From positions 558,001 to 622,000 of the forward strand of contig JAXHMK010000010.1 in assembly GCA_034521495.1 (NCBI GenBank): a DNA stretch of 64,000 nt, read 5' to 3'. Both the position numbers and the translations under genes were made by a program. The stretch comes from Balneolaceae bacterium (lineage in GTDB: Bacteria > Bacteroidota > Rhodothermia > Balneolales > Balneolaceae). The notes under the pieces are model-generated. The model saw nothing but the letters and a program-made list of their open reading frames with translations. It searched no databases and was not told where the DNA came from. Of the stretch, positions 55,675 to 64,000 are shown piece by piece (the stretch's first letter is position 1; the number at the start of each line of letters is the position of its first letter).

Positions 55675-56691
55675 TTACGAATACTCTTCAACGGCTTTCA
55701 ATACTTTTTTCAGATCTTCATCATCCACCTGGAAGTGGAATGTTGCCCGGATTGTTTTTGGCCCGAATGGTACGAGGCCAATTCCAGAATTGGAAAATTT
55801 TTCAAGGGCATCTTTTGCAGTTCCGTCTACAACATCAAACAGAACGATATTTGTATCTACGGTTGAGAGATCGATTTTAAACGCAGAATTATTTGAAATA
55901 ACCTGTGCAAACTCCTTGGCTCGTTTGTGGTCATCATCCAAAAGAGGCCAGTGATTCTCAACGGCAAAATCAGCAGCCTCTGCTAACAGACCAATCTGCC
56001 GCATCCCTCCTCCCCACATTTTCCGTAATCGTCGCGCTTTTTTGATACGCTTTGTACTCGAAAGCATCATCGAACCGACCGGAGCTCCCAACCCTTTGCT
56101 AAAACAGATTGAAATGGTATCTGCAATTGTACCAAAAAATTTCGGCTCTATCCCCGAAGCAGTCATTGCATTCCATATTCTTGCACCATCAAGATGAACG
56201 AACAGATCATGCTTATCAGCACTTGTACGAATGTCTGTTAACTCTTCTTCTGTATAATAAGCGCCTCCGCCTTTGTTTGTCGTGTTTTCAATTGCAACGA
56301 CTTTGGTGTGAGGATCCCAATCATTTTTGGGTCGTATTGCTGCTTCAATCAACTCGGGTCTGAGTTTTCCGCGATTGCCTTTTAACGGTCGTAATTGAAT
56401 GGAAGAAAGATGAGCTGCAGCCCCGGATTCGTAATTAAATACATGACCCGTTTCATCAATAATCACTTCGTCTCCCGGTTCTGTAAGCACATGAAGACAG
56501 AGCTGATTACTCATTGTACCGCTCGGTACAAATAACCCTGCTCCCATTCCAAAGAGATCGGCCATTTTTTGTTGAAATTTGTTGACCGTAGGATCTGCTT
56601 CAAACACATCATCCCCAACCTCAGCCTGGGTCATCGCTTCCAGCATTTCGGGAGTCGGGCGTGTTATGGTATCACTTCGTAAATCTATCAT
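55675..56691 (-). CDS. Low-specificity threonine aldolase
   Basis: PLP enzyme that cleaves threonine to glycine and acetaldehyde. 338 residues: MIDLRSDTITRPTPEMLEAM is the family N terminus; GAGLFVPSGTMSNQL, HLDGARIWNA and the PLP lysine in ISICFSKGLGAPVGS follow. IENTTNKGGGAYYT fits L-type enzymes (LtaE-like). It appears to be a single-gene unit flanked by repeats. Confidence 0.9.
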   Translation of the reverse strand: MIDLRSDTITRPTPEMLEAMTQAEVGDDVFEADPTVNKFQQKMADLFGMGAGLFVPSGTMSNQLCLHVLTEPGDEVIIDETGHVFNYESGAAAHLSSIQLRPLKGNRGKLRPELIEAAIRPKNDWDPHTKVVAIENTTNKGGGAYYTEEELTDIRTSADKHDLFVHLDGARIWNAMTASGIEPKFFGTIADTISICFSKGLGAPVGSMMLSSTKRIKKARRLRKMWGGGMRQIGLLAEAADFAVENHWPLLDDDHKRAKEFAQVISNNSAFKIDLSTVDTNIVLFDVVDGTAKDALEKFSNSGIGLVPFGPKTIRATFHFQVDDEDLKKVLKAVEEYS

Positions 56692-56721
56692 TCTTTTGGA
56701 ATTTTGTGTTCTGAATTTCTT

Positions 56722-56862
56722 CTCCTCTTGAGAGGGGAAAGCCTGAATGCGTTTAGCATGAAGGCGCGGAGTGTGTTAGCGTGATTTCAATGTTACAGTG
56801 AACACACCCCTGATGGTTTCGCTCATCGCTCAACCACCTGTCCCCTCTCAAGATGGGAGTTT
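56722..56862. repeat. Inverted-repeat element between threonine aldolase and 3-hydroxyacyl-CoA dehydrogenase
   Basis: TCTTGAGAGGGGA (56726-56738) is the exact complement of TCCCCTCTCAAGA (56841-56853). The interior includes AAGGCGCGGAGTGTGTTAGCG and ACACACCCCTGATGG. I recall similar sequence as an interspersed repeat in this phylum; only this copy is in the window. Confidence 0.75.
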
Positions 56863-56867
56863 CAATC

Positions 56868-57725
56868 TTAATCATGCTTAAAAAATCCTTCGCCTGTTTT
56901 ATCTCCAAGCTTACCGGCATCTACCATTTTCACCAACAGTGGACACGGACGATATTTCGGGTCTTTAAATCCATCATACAACACATTTAAAATATCCAGG
57001 CATACATCCAATCCAATAAAATCGGCCAGCCTCAGTGGACCCATCGGGTGTGCCATGCCAAGTTTCATAACCTGGTCAATATCTTCAGGTCCGGCAACAC
57101 CTTCATGCACACAAAAAATAGCTTCGTTGATCATCGGCATGAGTACACGGTTCGACACAAACCCCGGTGAATCCTCAGCTGAAACGGGAGCTTTACCAAG
57201 CTTTGCAGCCAGATCCATTACGGATTGAGTAGTATCTTCACTGGTCTCCAATCCATTTATCACTTCTACCAACTTCATTACCGGTACGGGATTAAAAAAA
57301 TGCATGCCGATAAATTTATCCGGTCGTTTGGTTTCTGCCGCCAATTTTGTAATAGAAATAGATGATGTATTTGAAGCCAATATTGCATGTTTTGGAGCAT
57401 TTTCATCAACCTTCTGAAATACCTTTTTTTTGAGTTCAAACTGTTCCGGAATTGCTTCCACCACGAGATCGGCTTTCAAAACACCTTCAACCGTATTAAG
57501 TGTTGAATGTATTCCCTGAAGGGTGGTTTTTTTATCATCATTAGAAATTTTCTGTTTGGAAAGCATTCTATCCAGATTTTTCTCAATGGTATTCAACGCT
57601 TTATCAAGAAATTTCTGCTGGGTATCAATCAGTGTAACGTCAAATCCATTCATTGCAAATACCTGGGCAATACCATTTCCCATCGTTCCACCGCCTATTA
57701 CTGATACATTTTTAACGTCACTCAT
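56868..57725 (-). CDS. 3-hydroxybutyryl-CoA dehydrogenase
   Basis: NAD-dependent oxidation of 3-hydroxyacyl-CoA, single-domain type. 285 residues. NAD fold VIGGGTMGNGIAQVFA at 9-24, VVEAIPEQFELK, SNTSSISI and catalytic His142 in MHFFNPVPVMKLVEV, with SPGFVSNRVLMPMINEAIF after it. It is not next to other beta-oxidation genes, so whether it serves breakdown or butanoate metabolism is open. Confidence 0.9.
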   Translation of the reverse strand: MSDVKNVSVIGGGTMGNGIAQVFAMNGFDVTLIDTQQKFLDKALNTIEKNLDRMLSKQKISNDDKKTTLQGIHSTLNTVEGVLKADLVVEAIPEQFELKKKVFQKVDENAPKHAILASNTSSISITKLAAETKRPDKFIGMHFFNPVPVMKLVEVINGLETSEDTTQSVMDLAAKLGKAPVSAEDSPGFVSNRVLMPMINEAIFCVHEGVAGPEDIDQVMKLGMAHPMGPLRLADFIGLDVCLDILNVLYDGFKDPKYRPCPLLVKMVDAGKLGDKTGEGFFKHD

Positions 57726-57836
57726 CTCAGCTCCAATTTTTCAAATGTTTATCATACCTTTCGGTTGTGAGAGTATGTATTTTGTGATGAATTTTCAATT
57801 TTACACGTAAGTTATTTTTTAGAAAGAAAATCGTTC

Positions 57837-60281
57837 ATGAGATTCATTTTAAAACTGCTGATTTTTTTAGGAATTCTATTTGTCGGGATCGCAGTTCTTT
57901 CCGTTTACTGGACGTTCTACTCTCCGTTACCTGATTATACCTCCAATGTACAACTTGACGGACTTGAACAACAAGCCGAAGTCCACTGGGATACCTATGC
58001 TGTTCCATATATTTATGCTGAGAGTGAGGACGATCTTTATTACACAATTGGATACCTGCATGCACAGGAGCGGTTATGGCAGATGACTCTCTCTCAAATA
58101 GCTGCTGAGGGACGATTTGCTGAATTTCTCGGAGAAGACCTTGTTGAGTATGATATCCATCAGCGAACACTTGGGTTTTGGGAAACCGCAAAACGTATTG
58201 AGGCCGAAGCTCCCGATTCTCTAATCCATTTCCTGGAACGGTATTCCGCCGGTGTAAATGAGTTCGTACGCCAAAATAAAGAAAATTTACCCGTTGAATT
58301 TACCCTGCTTGATGTTAAACCGATTGAATGGACCCCTACCCACTCTATTGCTCTTTCCCGATTGATGGCGTGGGATCAAAATATCCATTGGTGGAGTGAA
58401 TTGACATATGCATATCTCGCTGAGCAGATGGATTCATACAATTTTCAGCAACTTATCCCGGTGTATGATGACCGGTATCCAACCACTCTCTCTGAGGCAG
58501 AATCTGCCGAATTAGCCTCAGCCACCATGCCTTTTTTAGAAACGGAGATGGAATTTCGGGGACTTCTACAAAAGAAGGGGACTCAATTTGGAAGTAATGC
58601 CTGGGCTGTAAATGGAACAAAAACAAATTCGGGCTTGCCCATTCTTGCAGGAGATCCACACATGGGGCTCAGTATTCCGGGGTTTTGGTATGAAGTGTCT
58701 TATCATACACCAAACCACCAAATTTCGGGAGCTACTATTCCCGGTTCTCCTTTTGTTGTACTGGGACAAAATTTAAACCTGGCGTGGTCTATGACAAATA
58801 TTATGTCTGACGACACCGATTTTTTCTCTGAACAGATCAACCCTAATAACTCTAACCAATATGTGGTTGACAGTGTCACCGATTCGGTAACTTCTTACCA
58901 GGAGTTCAGCAAACGAACAGAAATCATTACTGTTAAAGACGCCGACGATGAATTGCATGTTGTTCGGAGTACAAATCACGGTCCTGTTATTTCTGATATT
59001 CACCCCGATTCAACCCTGGGAGATAAAATAATCAGTTTAAACTGGATGGGGCATGAAGTCAGCCAGGAACTCTGGGCTGTTTACAAAATGAATCACGCTG
59101 AATCTATGGCACAGTTTCAAGATGCCGTTGAGATGTTTGATACACCCGGAATGAACTTTATTTATGCGGATATTGAAAATAATATTGCAATTTTTACAGG
59201 TGCTAATTTACCTGTCCGCGATTACAATCCGTTGATGTTCAGGCGAGGCTGGGACCCCTCCTATGATTGGCAATCAACGATCCCATTTGATGAGCTTCCT
59301 CATAAAATTAATCCGGAGGAGGGATTTGTGGCTCATGCCAACAATAAGATGCATACTGACAGCTATCCCTATTACATCTCTACATTCTGGGAACCACCGT
59401 CAAGAATACTGAGAATTAATCAGTTCCTGGAGTCAAGTGACAGTCTGACTATAAAATCTATGGAATCAATGCAATATGATGTGTATTCAGAACAGGCTCG
59501 GGAGATTACCGAAATGATCCTCCCGATTTTGCGAAGCGGTGAAAATGCTGATGACCTGGAAACAGCTCTCTCCTACCTGGAAAATTGGAATTTTGAATAT
59601 ACTGCCTCTTCAACTGCTGCTTCAATTTTTGATCTATTTTTTATCAACTTATCCAGGAATATTTTAGTGGATGATATAGGAGAAGAGATGTTTGAAAATC
59701 TGGCCCGTCTCGAACATCTGCCGGTCATGATAATTTCAGAGATGCTGCGCAATAACAGTATATTTTTTGATGATCGAAATACAACTCAAACGGAGGCTCT
59801 TGAAAAGATTGTACAGGAAAGTATGGCACAAACCCTACAGCAATTAAATGAGGAATTTGGCTCCGAGCCGTTTGAATGGCGTTGGGAAAATGTACTGGAT
59901 TTTACACTACGGCCACCTCTGCTTGGAGAAGCAAGCCAAAGACCCGATGCACCTGCGATTCTAAAAATGATAGTCGACAATCTATTCAGTAAAGGTCCCT
60001 ACACCGTTCGGGGAAATTCTATGTCAATCAATAAAGCTCAATATAGATGGGAATTCCCATTTAAAATGCATTTGGGACCCTCCATCCGAAGAATCATCGA
60101 TTTTTCTTCACCCGGCAGATCGCAAACTGTTTTACCTACGGGGCAATCCGGTAATCCGCTGTCTGCTAATTATGGAGATCAAACCAATCTCTGGCTCGAG
60201 GGCCGCTACCGATTTATCTATCAAGATAGTACCTTCTTTAATGAAAACAGCTATCAAACCATGACGCTAACGCCGAATTAA
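57837..60281 (+). CDS. Penicillin acylase family N-terminal nucleophile hydrolase
   Basis: 814 residues. A membrane or signal segment at 3-25, the A-chain with YIYAESEDDLYYTIGYLHAQ and LWQMTLSQIAAEGRFAEFLG, then self-cleavage before Ser253 in GTQFGSNAWAV, the B-chain nucleophile. GDPHMGLSIPGFWYEV follows, as in cephalosporin and acyl-homoserine lactone acylases. The substrate (lactam, lactone or N-acyl peptide) cannot be read from sequence. It acts outside the cytoplasm. The next gene starts 26 bases later. Confidence 0.9.
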   Translation: MRFILKLLIFLGILFVGIAVLSVYWTFYSPLPDYTSNVQLDGLEQQAEVHWDTYAVPYIYAESEDDLYYTIGYLHAQERLWQMTLSQIAAEGRFAEFLGEDLVEYDIHQRTLGFWETAKRIEAEAPDSLIHFLERYSAGVNEFVRQNKENLPVEFTLLDVKPIEWTPTHSIALSRLMAWDQNIHWWSELTYAYLAEQMDSYNFQQLIPVYDDRYPTTLSEAESAELASATMPFLETEMEFRGLLQKKGTQFGSNAWAVNGTKTNSGLPILAGDPHMGLSIPGFWYEVSYHTPNHQISGATIPGSPFVVLGQNLNLAWSMTNIMSDDTDFFSEQINPNNSNQYVVDSVTDSVTSYQEFSKRTEIITVKDADDELHVVRSTNHGPVISDIHPDSTLGDKIISLNWMGHEVSQELWAVYKMNHAESMAQFQDAVEMFDTPGMNFIYADIENNIAIFTGANLPVRDYNPLMFRRGWDPSYDWQSTIPFDELPHKINPEEGFVAHANNKMHTDSYPYYISTFWEPPSRILRINQFLESSDSLTIKSMESMQYDVYSEQAREITEMILPILRSGENADDLETALSYLENWNFEYTASSTAASIFDLFFINLSRNILVDDIGEEMFENLARLEHLPVMIISEMLRNNSIFFDDRNTTQTEALEKIVQESMAQTLQQLNEEFGSEPFEWRWENVLDFTLRPPLLGEASQRPDAPAILKMIVDNLFSKGPYTVRGNSMSINKAQYRWEFPFKMHLGPSIRRIIDFSSPGRSQTVLPTGQSGNPLSANYGDQTNLWLEGRYRFIYQDSTFFNENSYQTMTLTPN

Positions 60282-60306
60282 AACACACTTAGATCAGATT
60301 CACAAC

Positions 60307-63216
60307 ATGAAACCCCTATTCAATATTTTTCCAATGATGTCGAAATATCGCTCACTTTTCTTACTACTTGTGATTTTATCTGCTTTTGCCATCTATACTA
60401 TTAATGCTCAGATCACAAGCTCAGCGGTTATTACAGAAGATCAGACTCTTCAATCGCAATCGTCAGAATCGGTCATTGATATTGAATCTCTGTTATCTGA
60501 AATGTCTCTTGATGAGAAAATTGGACAACTGTTTATGGTTCGGGCGTACGGTCAATTTTCTAACAATCGTGATTTGGATTACCTTCGGTTAAAAGAGCTG
60601 ATAACGGATTATCATGTGGGGGGAGTCGTTTTTTTCCAGGGTGATGTGTACGGCCAGGCAGTCAGAAATAATGAGTTACAGCAGCTTGCTACGTACCCAT
60701 TATGGATTGCACAGGATATGGAATTTGGTGCCGCCATGCGTATTGATGGTACAACCCGGTTCACGCCGGCAATGGGTGTAGCTGCTACCGGTAATCCCTA
60801 CAATGCATTTCTAAAGGGAAAAATTACAGCTATTGAGGCAAAAGCCGTTGGTGTTCACCAGGTCTATGCTCCGGTTCTGGATGTAAATAATAATCCAAAT
60901 AACCCGGTGATTAATGTACGCTCTTACTCTGCTGACCCACAGATGGTGGCCCAATATGGTGAGGAATTTATGAAAGGTGTACAGAGTGAAGGGCTGATCT
61001 CAACGGGGAAACACTTTCCCGGCCACGGCGACACTGAAACAGACTCTCACCTTGCTCTTCCTACAATCACACACAATTATGCAAGACTTGATTCTGTGGA
61101 GCTTGTTCCCTTTCGTCAATCCATCAACAACGGAATGCAGAGTGTAATGAGTGCACACATCTCATTCCCGAATATCAGTGAGAATGAGGGGCTGCCGGGA
61201 ACACTGGATCCCTCCATCTTGAACAAAATTCTTATAGATAGTCTCTCTTTTAATGGATTGATTGTAACCGATGGATTGGAGATGCAGGGAATCTCAGCTC
61301 ATTACTCTCCAGGCGAAGCTGTGATTCGAGCGTTACAGGCAGGTGCCGATCAAATGCTGGTGAGCACCGATGAAAAAGCAGCCATCAACGAGATCAAAAA
61401 AGCTGTTGAATCCGGTAAATTATCTGAAGAACGAATTGACTACTCTGTCCGTAAAATCCTTCAGTTGAAAGCTGAAAACGGTGTATTTACTGATCGTACT
61501 GTAGATATAGAATCACTCAATTACAAGATAAATACTCCCCAGTTTAAAAATGCAGCTGATCGAATCGCCAGAGAATCGGTCACTGTTTTGAAAAACAATG
61601 ATATCCTTCCGGTTCGGCAGATTGATTACCCAAATGTGTTGGTTGTTGGCATCTCGGATGGAGAAGAACATTCATCGGCAGGCACATTAACTCGCGAAAT
61701 CAGAAAATATCACGAGAACATTCAATATCACTCACTTGACTCAAGAACAAGTTCGGAGGAAGTTCAGGAATTAATGAAGGATGCTGAACAAGCCGACCTG
61801 ATTATTCTCGGGTCATTTATCCGGGTTCGATCTTACCAGGCGTTGCAAATGCCGGAAGAGTATAATCGTATTCTCCATCAACTCTCCGGATTCAACAAAC
61901 CTGAAATTTTACTCTCCTTCGGAAATCCATATATCGTAGAGAATTTTCCTGAGTCTGATGTCCATTTAATGGCATGGTCCGCTGCAAGTGATCAGGTTCG
62001 TGAAACAGTTCCATCTATCTTTGGAGGAGCCGATATACAGGGAAAATTTCCGGGTGTAGTTCCCGGCATGTACCAAATTGGCGATGGAATTGAAATACCA
62101 CAATCTGTCGTTCGATATGACGATCCAATTGCTGTTAATATGTCTGTCGATTCACTGATGCAGGTAGATAAAATTATGCAAAGTGCTATTAACGATTCTG
62201 TTTTCCCGGGAGGTGTTGTAGGTGTGATGCGGAACGGTGCGCTCGTCTGGCAGCAAGAGTATGGTTATCATGATTACTCCAAGACCAAAGCGGTTCGGGA
62301 AAATGGTGTTTACGACATGGCTTCCATCACTAAAATTATGGCTACAACAACCGCCATGATGAAATTGGTAGATGAAGGAAAAGTTTCTTTGGACGATCCC
62401 ATTTCGAAATTTATTCCTGAATTTAATGAAGGCAAGAAAAAAGAGATCACTATCCGGCAATTTCTGTTACACACATCGGGGTTGCCGGCTTATCGAATTT
62501 ATGTTGATGAGTTACGAACACGCAGAGAAATTATTGAGGCTGTCCGAAATGAGCCTCTAATCAACGAACCCGGTGAGGAGTATGTGTACAGTGATTTAGG
62601 TTTTATTTTGCTCGCTGAAATTGTTGAAGTGGTATCCGGGAAACGGCTCGATCAATATGTGCATGATGAATTCTATAACCCGATGGGCATGACATCGACT
62701 ACATTTAATCCTGAAAATATTGGGTATACACTCACAAATAGAATTCCACCCACAGAGATCGACACGGTGTACAATCGTGGGCTTGTTCATAAAAAAGTGC
62801 ACGATGAACGCGCATATTTTATGGATGGTGTTTCGGGCCACGCCGGGTTATTCTCGTCCGTACAGGATATCGCTAAATACTTCTTTATGCTTCTGAATGA
62901 CGGGTATTATGGAGGTCACCAGTATCTCTCTCCAGAAATTATCGAATTATTTACAAGTCATCAGTCGCCCATTAACCAGCGCGGACTGGGATTTGACCGA
63001 AAAAGCGAGGGCTTCAGTACAGCCGGAACGCTGACAAGTGAAAATAGTTTTGGACATACAGGATTCACCGGAACAAGTTTTTGGGTTGATCCGGACAGGA
63101 ACATTGCAATTGTAATTCTTACAAATCGAACGTATCCCAACCGAAGTTATGGCAGCAAGATCAGCCAAATTCGCGCACAGGTTGCGGATGCCGTTATGAA
63201 AAGTATCAACTATTGA
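60307..63216 (+). CDS. GH3 beta-N-acetylhexosaminidase fused to a serine beta-lactamase-like hydrolase
   Basis: 969 residues. Signal segment at 15-35. The N-terminal part is a NagZ-like GH3 barrel: IGQLFMVRAYG, AQDMEFGAAMRIDGT, and GKHFPGHGDTETDSHLALP near 233-251, which carries the His/Asp pair, then a GH3 C-terminal domain. From about 615 a class C beta-lactamase-like domain: Ser673-x-x-Lys676 in MASITKIMATT, YSDLGFILLAE (Tyr-x-Asn position is YSD) and FGHTGFTGTSF (HTG replaces KTG). It probably trims cell-wall muropeptides. Such fusions are usual in Bacteroidota. The cytidine deaminase start overlaps its stop. Confidence 0.9.
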   Translation: MKPLFNIFPMMSKYRSLFLLLVILSAFAIYTINAQITSSAVITEDQTLQSQSSESVIDIESLLSEMSLDEKIGQLFMVRAYGQFSNNRDLDYLRLKELITDYHVGGVVFFQGDVYGQAVRNNELQQLATYPLWIAQDMEFGAAMRIDGTTRFTPAMGVAATGNPYNAFLKGKITAIEAKAVGVHQVYAPVLDVNNNPNNPVINVRSYSADPQMVAQYGEEFMKGVQSEGLISTGKHFPGHGDTETDSHLALPTITHNYARLDSVELVPFRQSINNGMQSVMSAHISFPNISENEGLPGTLDPSILNKILIDSLSFNGLIVTDGLEMQGISAHYSPGEAVIRALQAGADQMLVSTDEKAAINEIKKAVESGKLSEERIDYSVRKILQLKAENGVFTDRTVDIESLNYKINTPQFKNAADRIARESVTVLKNNDILPVRQIDYPNVLVVGISDGEEHSSAGTLTREIRKYHENIQYHSLDSRTSSEEVQELMKDAEQADLIILGSFIRVRSYQALQMPEEYNRILHQLSGFNKPEILLSFGNPYIVENFPESDVHLMAWSAASDQVRETVPSIFGGADIQGKFPGVVPGMYQIGDGIEIPQSVVRYDDPIAVNMSVDSLMQVDKIMQSAINDSVFPGGVVGVMRNGALVWQQEYGYHDYSKTKAVRENGVYDMASITKIMATTTAMMKLVDEGKVSLDDPISKFIPEFNEGKKKEITIRQFLLHTSGLPAYRIYVDELRTRREIIEAVRNEPLINEPGEEYVYSDLGFILLAEIVEVVSGKRLDQYVHDEFYNPMGMTSTTFNPENIGYTLTNRIPPTEIDTVYNRGLVHKKVHDERAYFMDGVSGHAGLFSSVQDIAKYFFMLLNDGYYGGHQYLSPEIIELFTSHQSPINQRGLGFDRKSEGFSTAGTLTSENSFGHTGFTGTSFWVDPDRNIAIVILTNRTYPNRSYGSKISQIRAQVADAVMKSINY

Positions 63217-63908
63217 AAGATTTTAAATTCGATATATCATTAAGGAGTTATACTCCCTATTCAAAGAATCAGGAACATTGTTTTATCCAGGGAAAATCCG
63301 GAATGATCTATCCGGGTGTACGGATTGATAATATTTCATTTCCCCTCACGATACCCGCTATCCAGGCGGCAGTTTGTAGTTGCCTTGGCAACGGAGACAA
63401 ACCTGTGGGAATTATCAATAATAACCGTGATCAGGACATCTCAGAGTTTTGGGTCCGTGTATTCAAACTCAAGAAACTTGACAAAATTCCGGAACATTCA
63501 ACTCTGTATGATCCATTGGTTGAAGAGGTGGATCATGTAACCCACTTTTTAAAAGATTTATGTGATATGAGTGTTTCGGAATATTCAGGATTTCCTGTTA
63601 CGGCCTTGTTGAAGACAGAATCTGGATTCATTCCCGGGGTTAATATTGAATTTGAAGAATGGAGCTTAGGGCTCTGTGCGGAACGGGTTGCTCTCTCAAG
63701 AGCTATTGCGGCCGGATATGAAGACTTTCATGAAATGCATATTTACGCTCCAAAAAGTGAGTTTATAAGTCCTTGTGGTGCCTGCCGCCAAGTACTTTTC
63801 GAATTAATGCCCGATCAGTTCGTTGAGCTTCATCATGATGAAGAATCAAAATCCAGACATTTAGTATCCCACCTTTTACCAAACGGTTTTACAACAAATT
63901 CACTATAG
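63213..63908 (+). CDS. Cytidine deaminase-family protein
   Basis: 231 residues, longer than plain cytidine deaminases (about 130). The deaminase domain is the C-terminal half: FPVTALLKTESGFIPGVNIE, CAERVALSRAIAAGYEDF with Cys-Ala-Glu, and PCGACRQVLFEL with the two zinc cysteines. The N-terminal ~100 residues also look like a deaminase fold without the active site, as in two-domain CDAs. TTG at 63213 overlaps the GH3 stop (TTGA). Confidence 0.8.
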   Translation: MKDFKFDISLRSYTPYSKNQEHCFIQGKSGMIYPGVRIDNISFPLTIPAIQAAVCSCLGNGDKPVGIINNNRDQDISEFWVRVFKLKKLDKIPEHSTLYDPLVEEVDHVTHFLKDLCDMSVSEYSGFPVTALLKTESGFIPGVNIEFEEWSLGLCAERVALSRAIAAGYEDFHEMHIYAPKSEFISPCGACRQVLFELMPDQFVELHHDEESKSRHLVSHLLPNGFTTNSL

Positions 63909-63921
63909 AAATATTACAGAA

Positions 63922-64000
63922 ATGGATTTTTTAGCAGTTCTCGATTACGATCATCTCGACAATGGCGTCTTTTTAACTTCGTTCGCAAAATCACTTGCTA
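63922..64000 (+). CDS. Start of an unrecognised gene, cut by the window end
   Basis: ATG at 63922, 13 bases after the deaminase stop, opens 26 codons: MDFLAVLDYDHLDNGVFLTS and on. I do not recognise it. Spacing suggests it continues the GH3-deaminase operon. Confidence 0.5.
   Translation, partial: MDFLAVLDYDHLDNGVFLTSFAKSLA

Overview
The window looks like a chromosomal segment of a Balneolota/Bacteroidota-type bacterium. The basis is family content: DUF4837 and DUF4199 proteins, a GH3-serine hydrolase fusion, a TlpA-like lipoprotein, an IVP/S23 four-helix-bundle gene inside an operon, very few Shine-Dalgarno-like sites, and moderate G+C. This is inference from families, not from a phylogeny. 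No rRNA, tRNA or CRISPR array was seen.

Layout. 1-12390 (minus strand) is a long amino-acid/cofactor operon: trpL leader - trpE - trpS - trpG - trpD - trpC - trpF - four-helix-bundle gene - trpB - trpA - DUF4837 lipoprotein - bioF - bioH-like - bioC. It begins with a clear attenuator: a short leader peptide with three consecutive Trp codons, an alternative (antiterminator) pairing and a U-tailed terminator. 12451-26958 holds mostly housekeeping or envelope genes: a YjdF/VanZ-like membrane protein, a large secreted subtilisin with PKD domains, an FAD oxidoreductase, a ferric-iron ABC permease and binding protein in convergent orientation, a lysine-ketoglutarate reductase-like protein, an inositol monophosphatase-family protein, dnaG and sucD.

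27189-35043 is different. It is AT-rich, all genes read on the plus strand, and most of it is frameshifted. Its segments are bounded by sites that behave like integron attC sites. The best one (29282-29418) has a VCR-like bulged stem, and the start of each segment is the reverse complement of the start of the attC that ends it. No integrase is seen, so I read it as a CALIN-type array (attC cluster lacking an integrase). Its cargo is a decayed EACC1-like/caspase-like conflict system, a decayed SF2 helicase-nuclease, a decayed methyltransferase-YbaK fusion, a ParE-type toxin-antitoxin pair and a cupin. It is followed by an MntA/HepT toxin-antitoxin pair, a thioredoxin-like lipoprotein, and a DUF4199 gene cut off exactly at the end of that lipoprotein gene.

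38103-64000 returns to intact genes: glgC-glgA (glycogen), a NatA/NatB-like ABC exporter, a catalytically dead M1-peptidase-like HEAT protein with a HisN-like phosphatase, tex, a DUF2283/DUF4258-like small pair, arginine biosynthesis (argB, argD, argC, argJ), a VapC fragment between two copies of a repeat, threonine aldolase, 3-hydroxyacyl-CoA dehydrogenase, a penicillin acylase-family protein, a GH3-serine hydrolase fusion and a cytidine deaminase.

Several repeat families are scattered between genes: short palindromes with three-base loops, ~100-bp elements with conserved complementary ends, a ~107-bp imperfect palindrome inside the trp operon, and longer mosaic repeats. Some have altered the ends of genes (trpC tail, vapC fragment).
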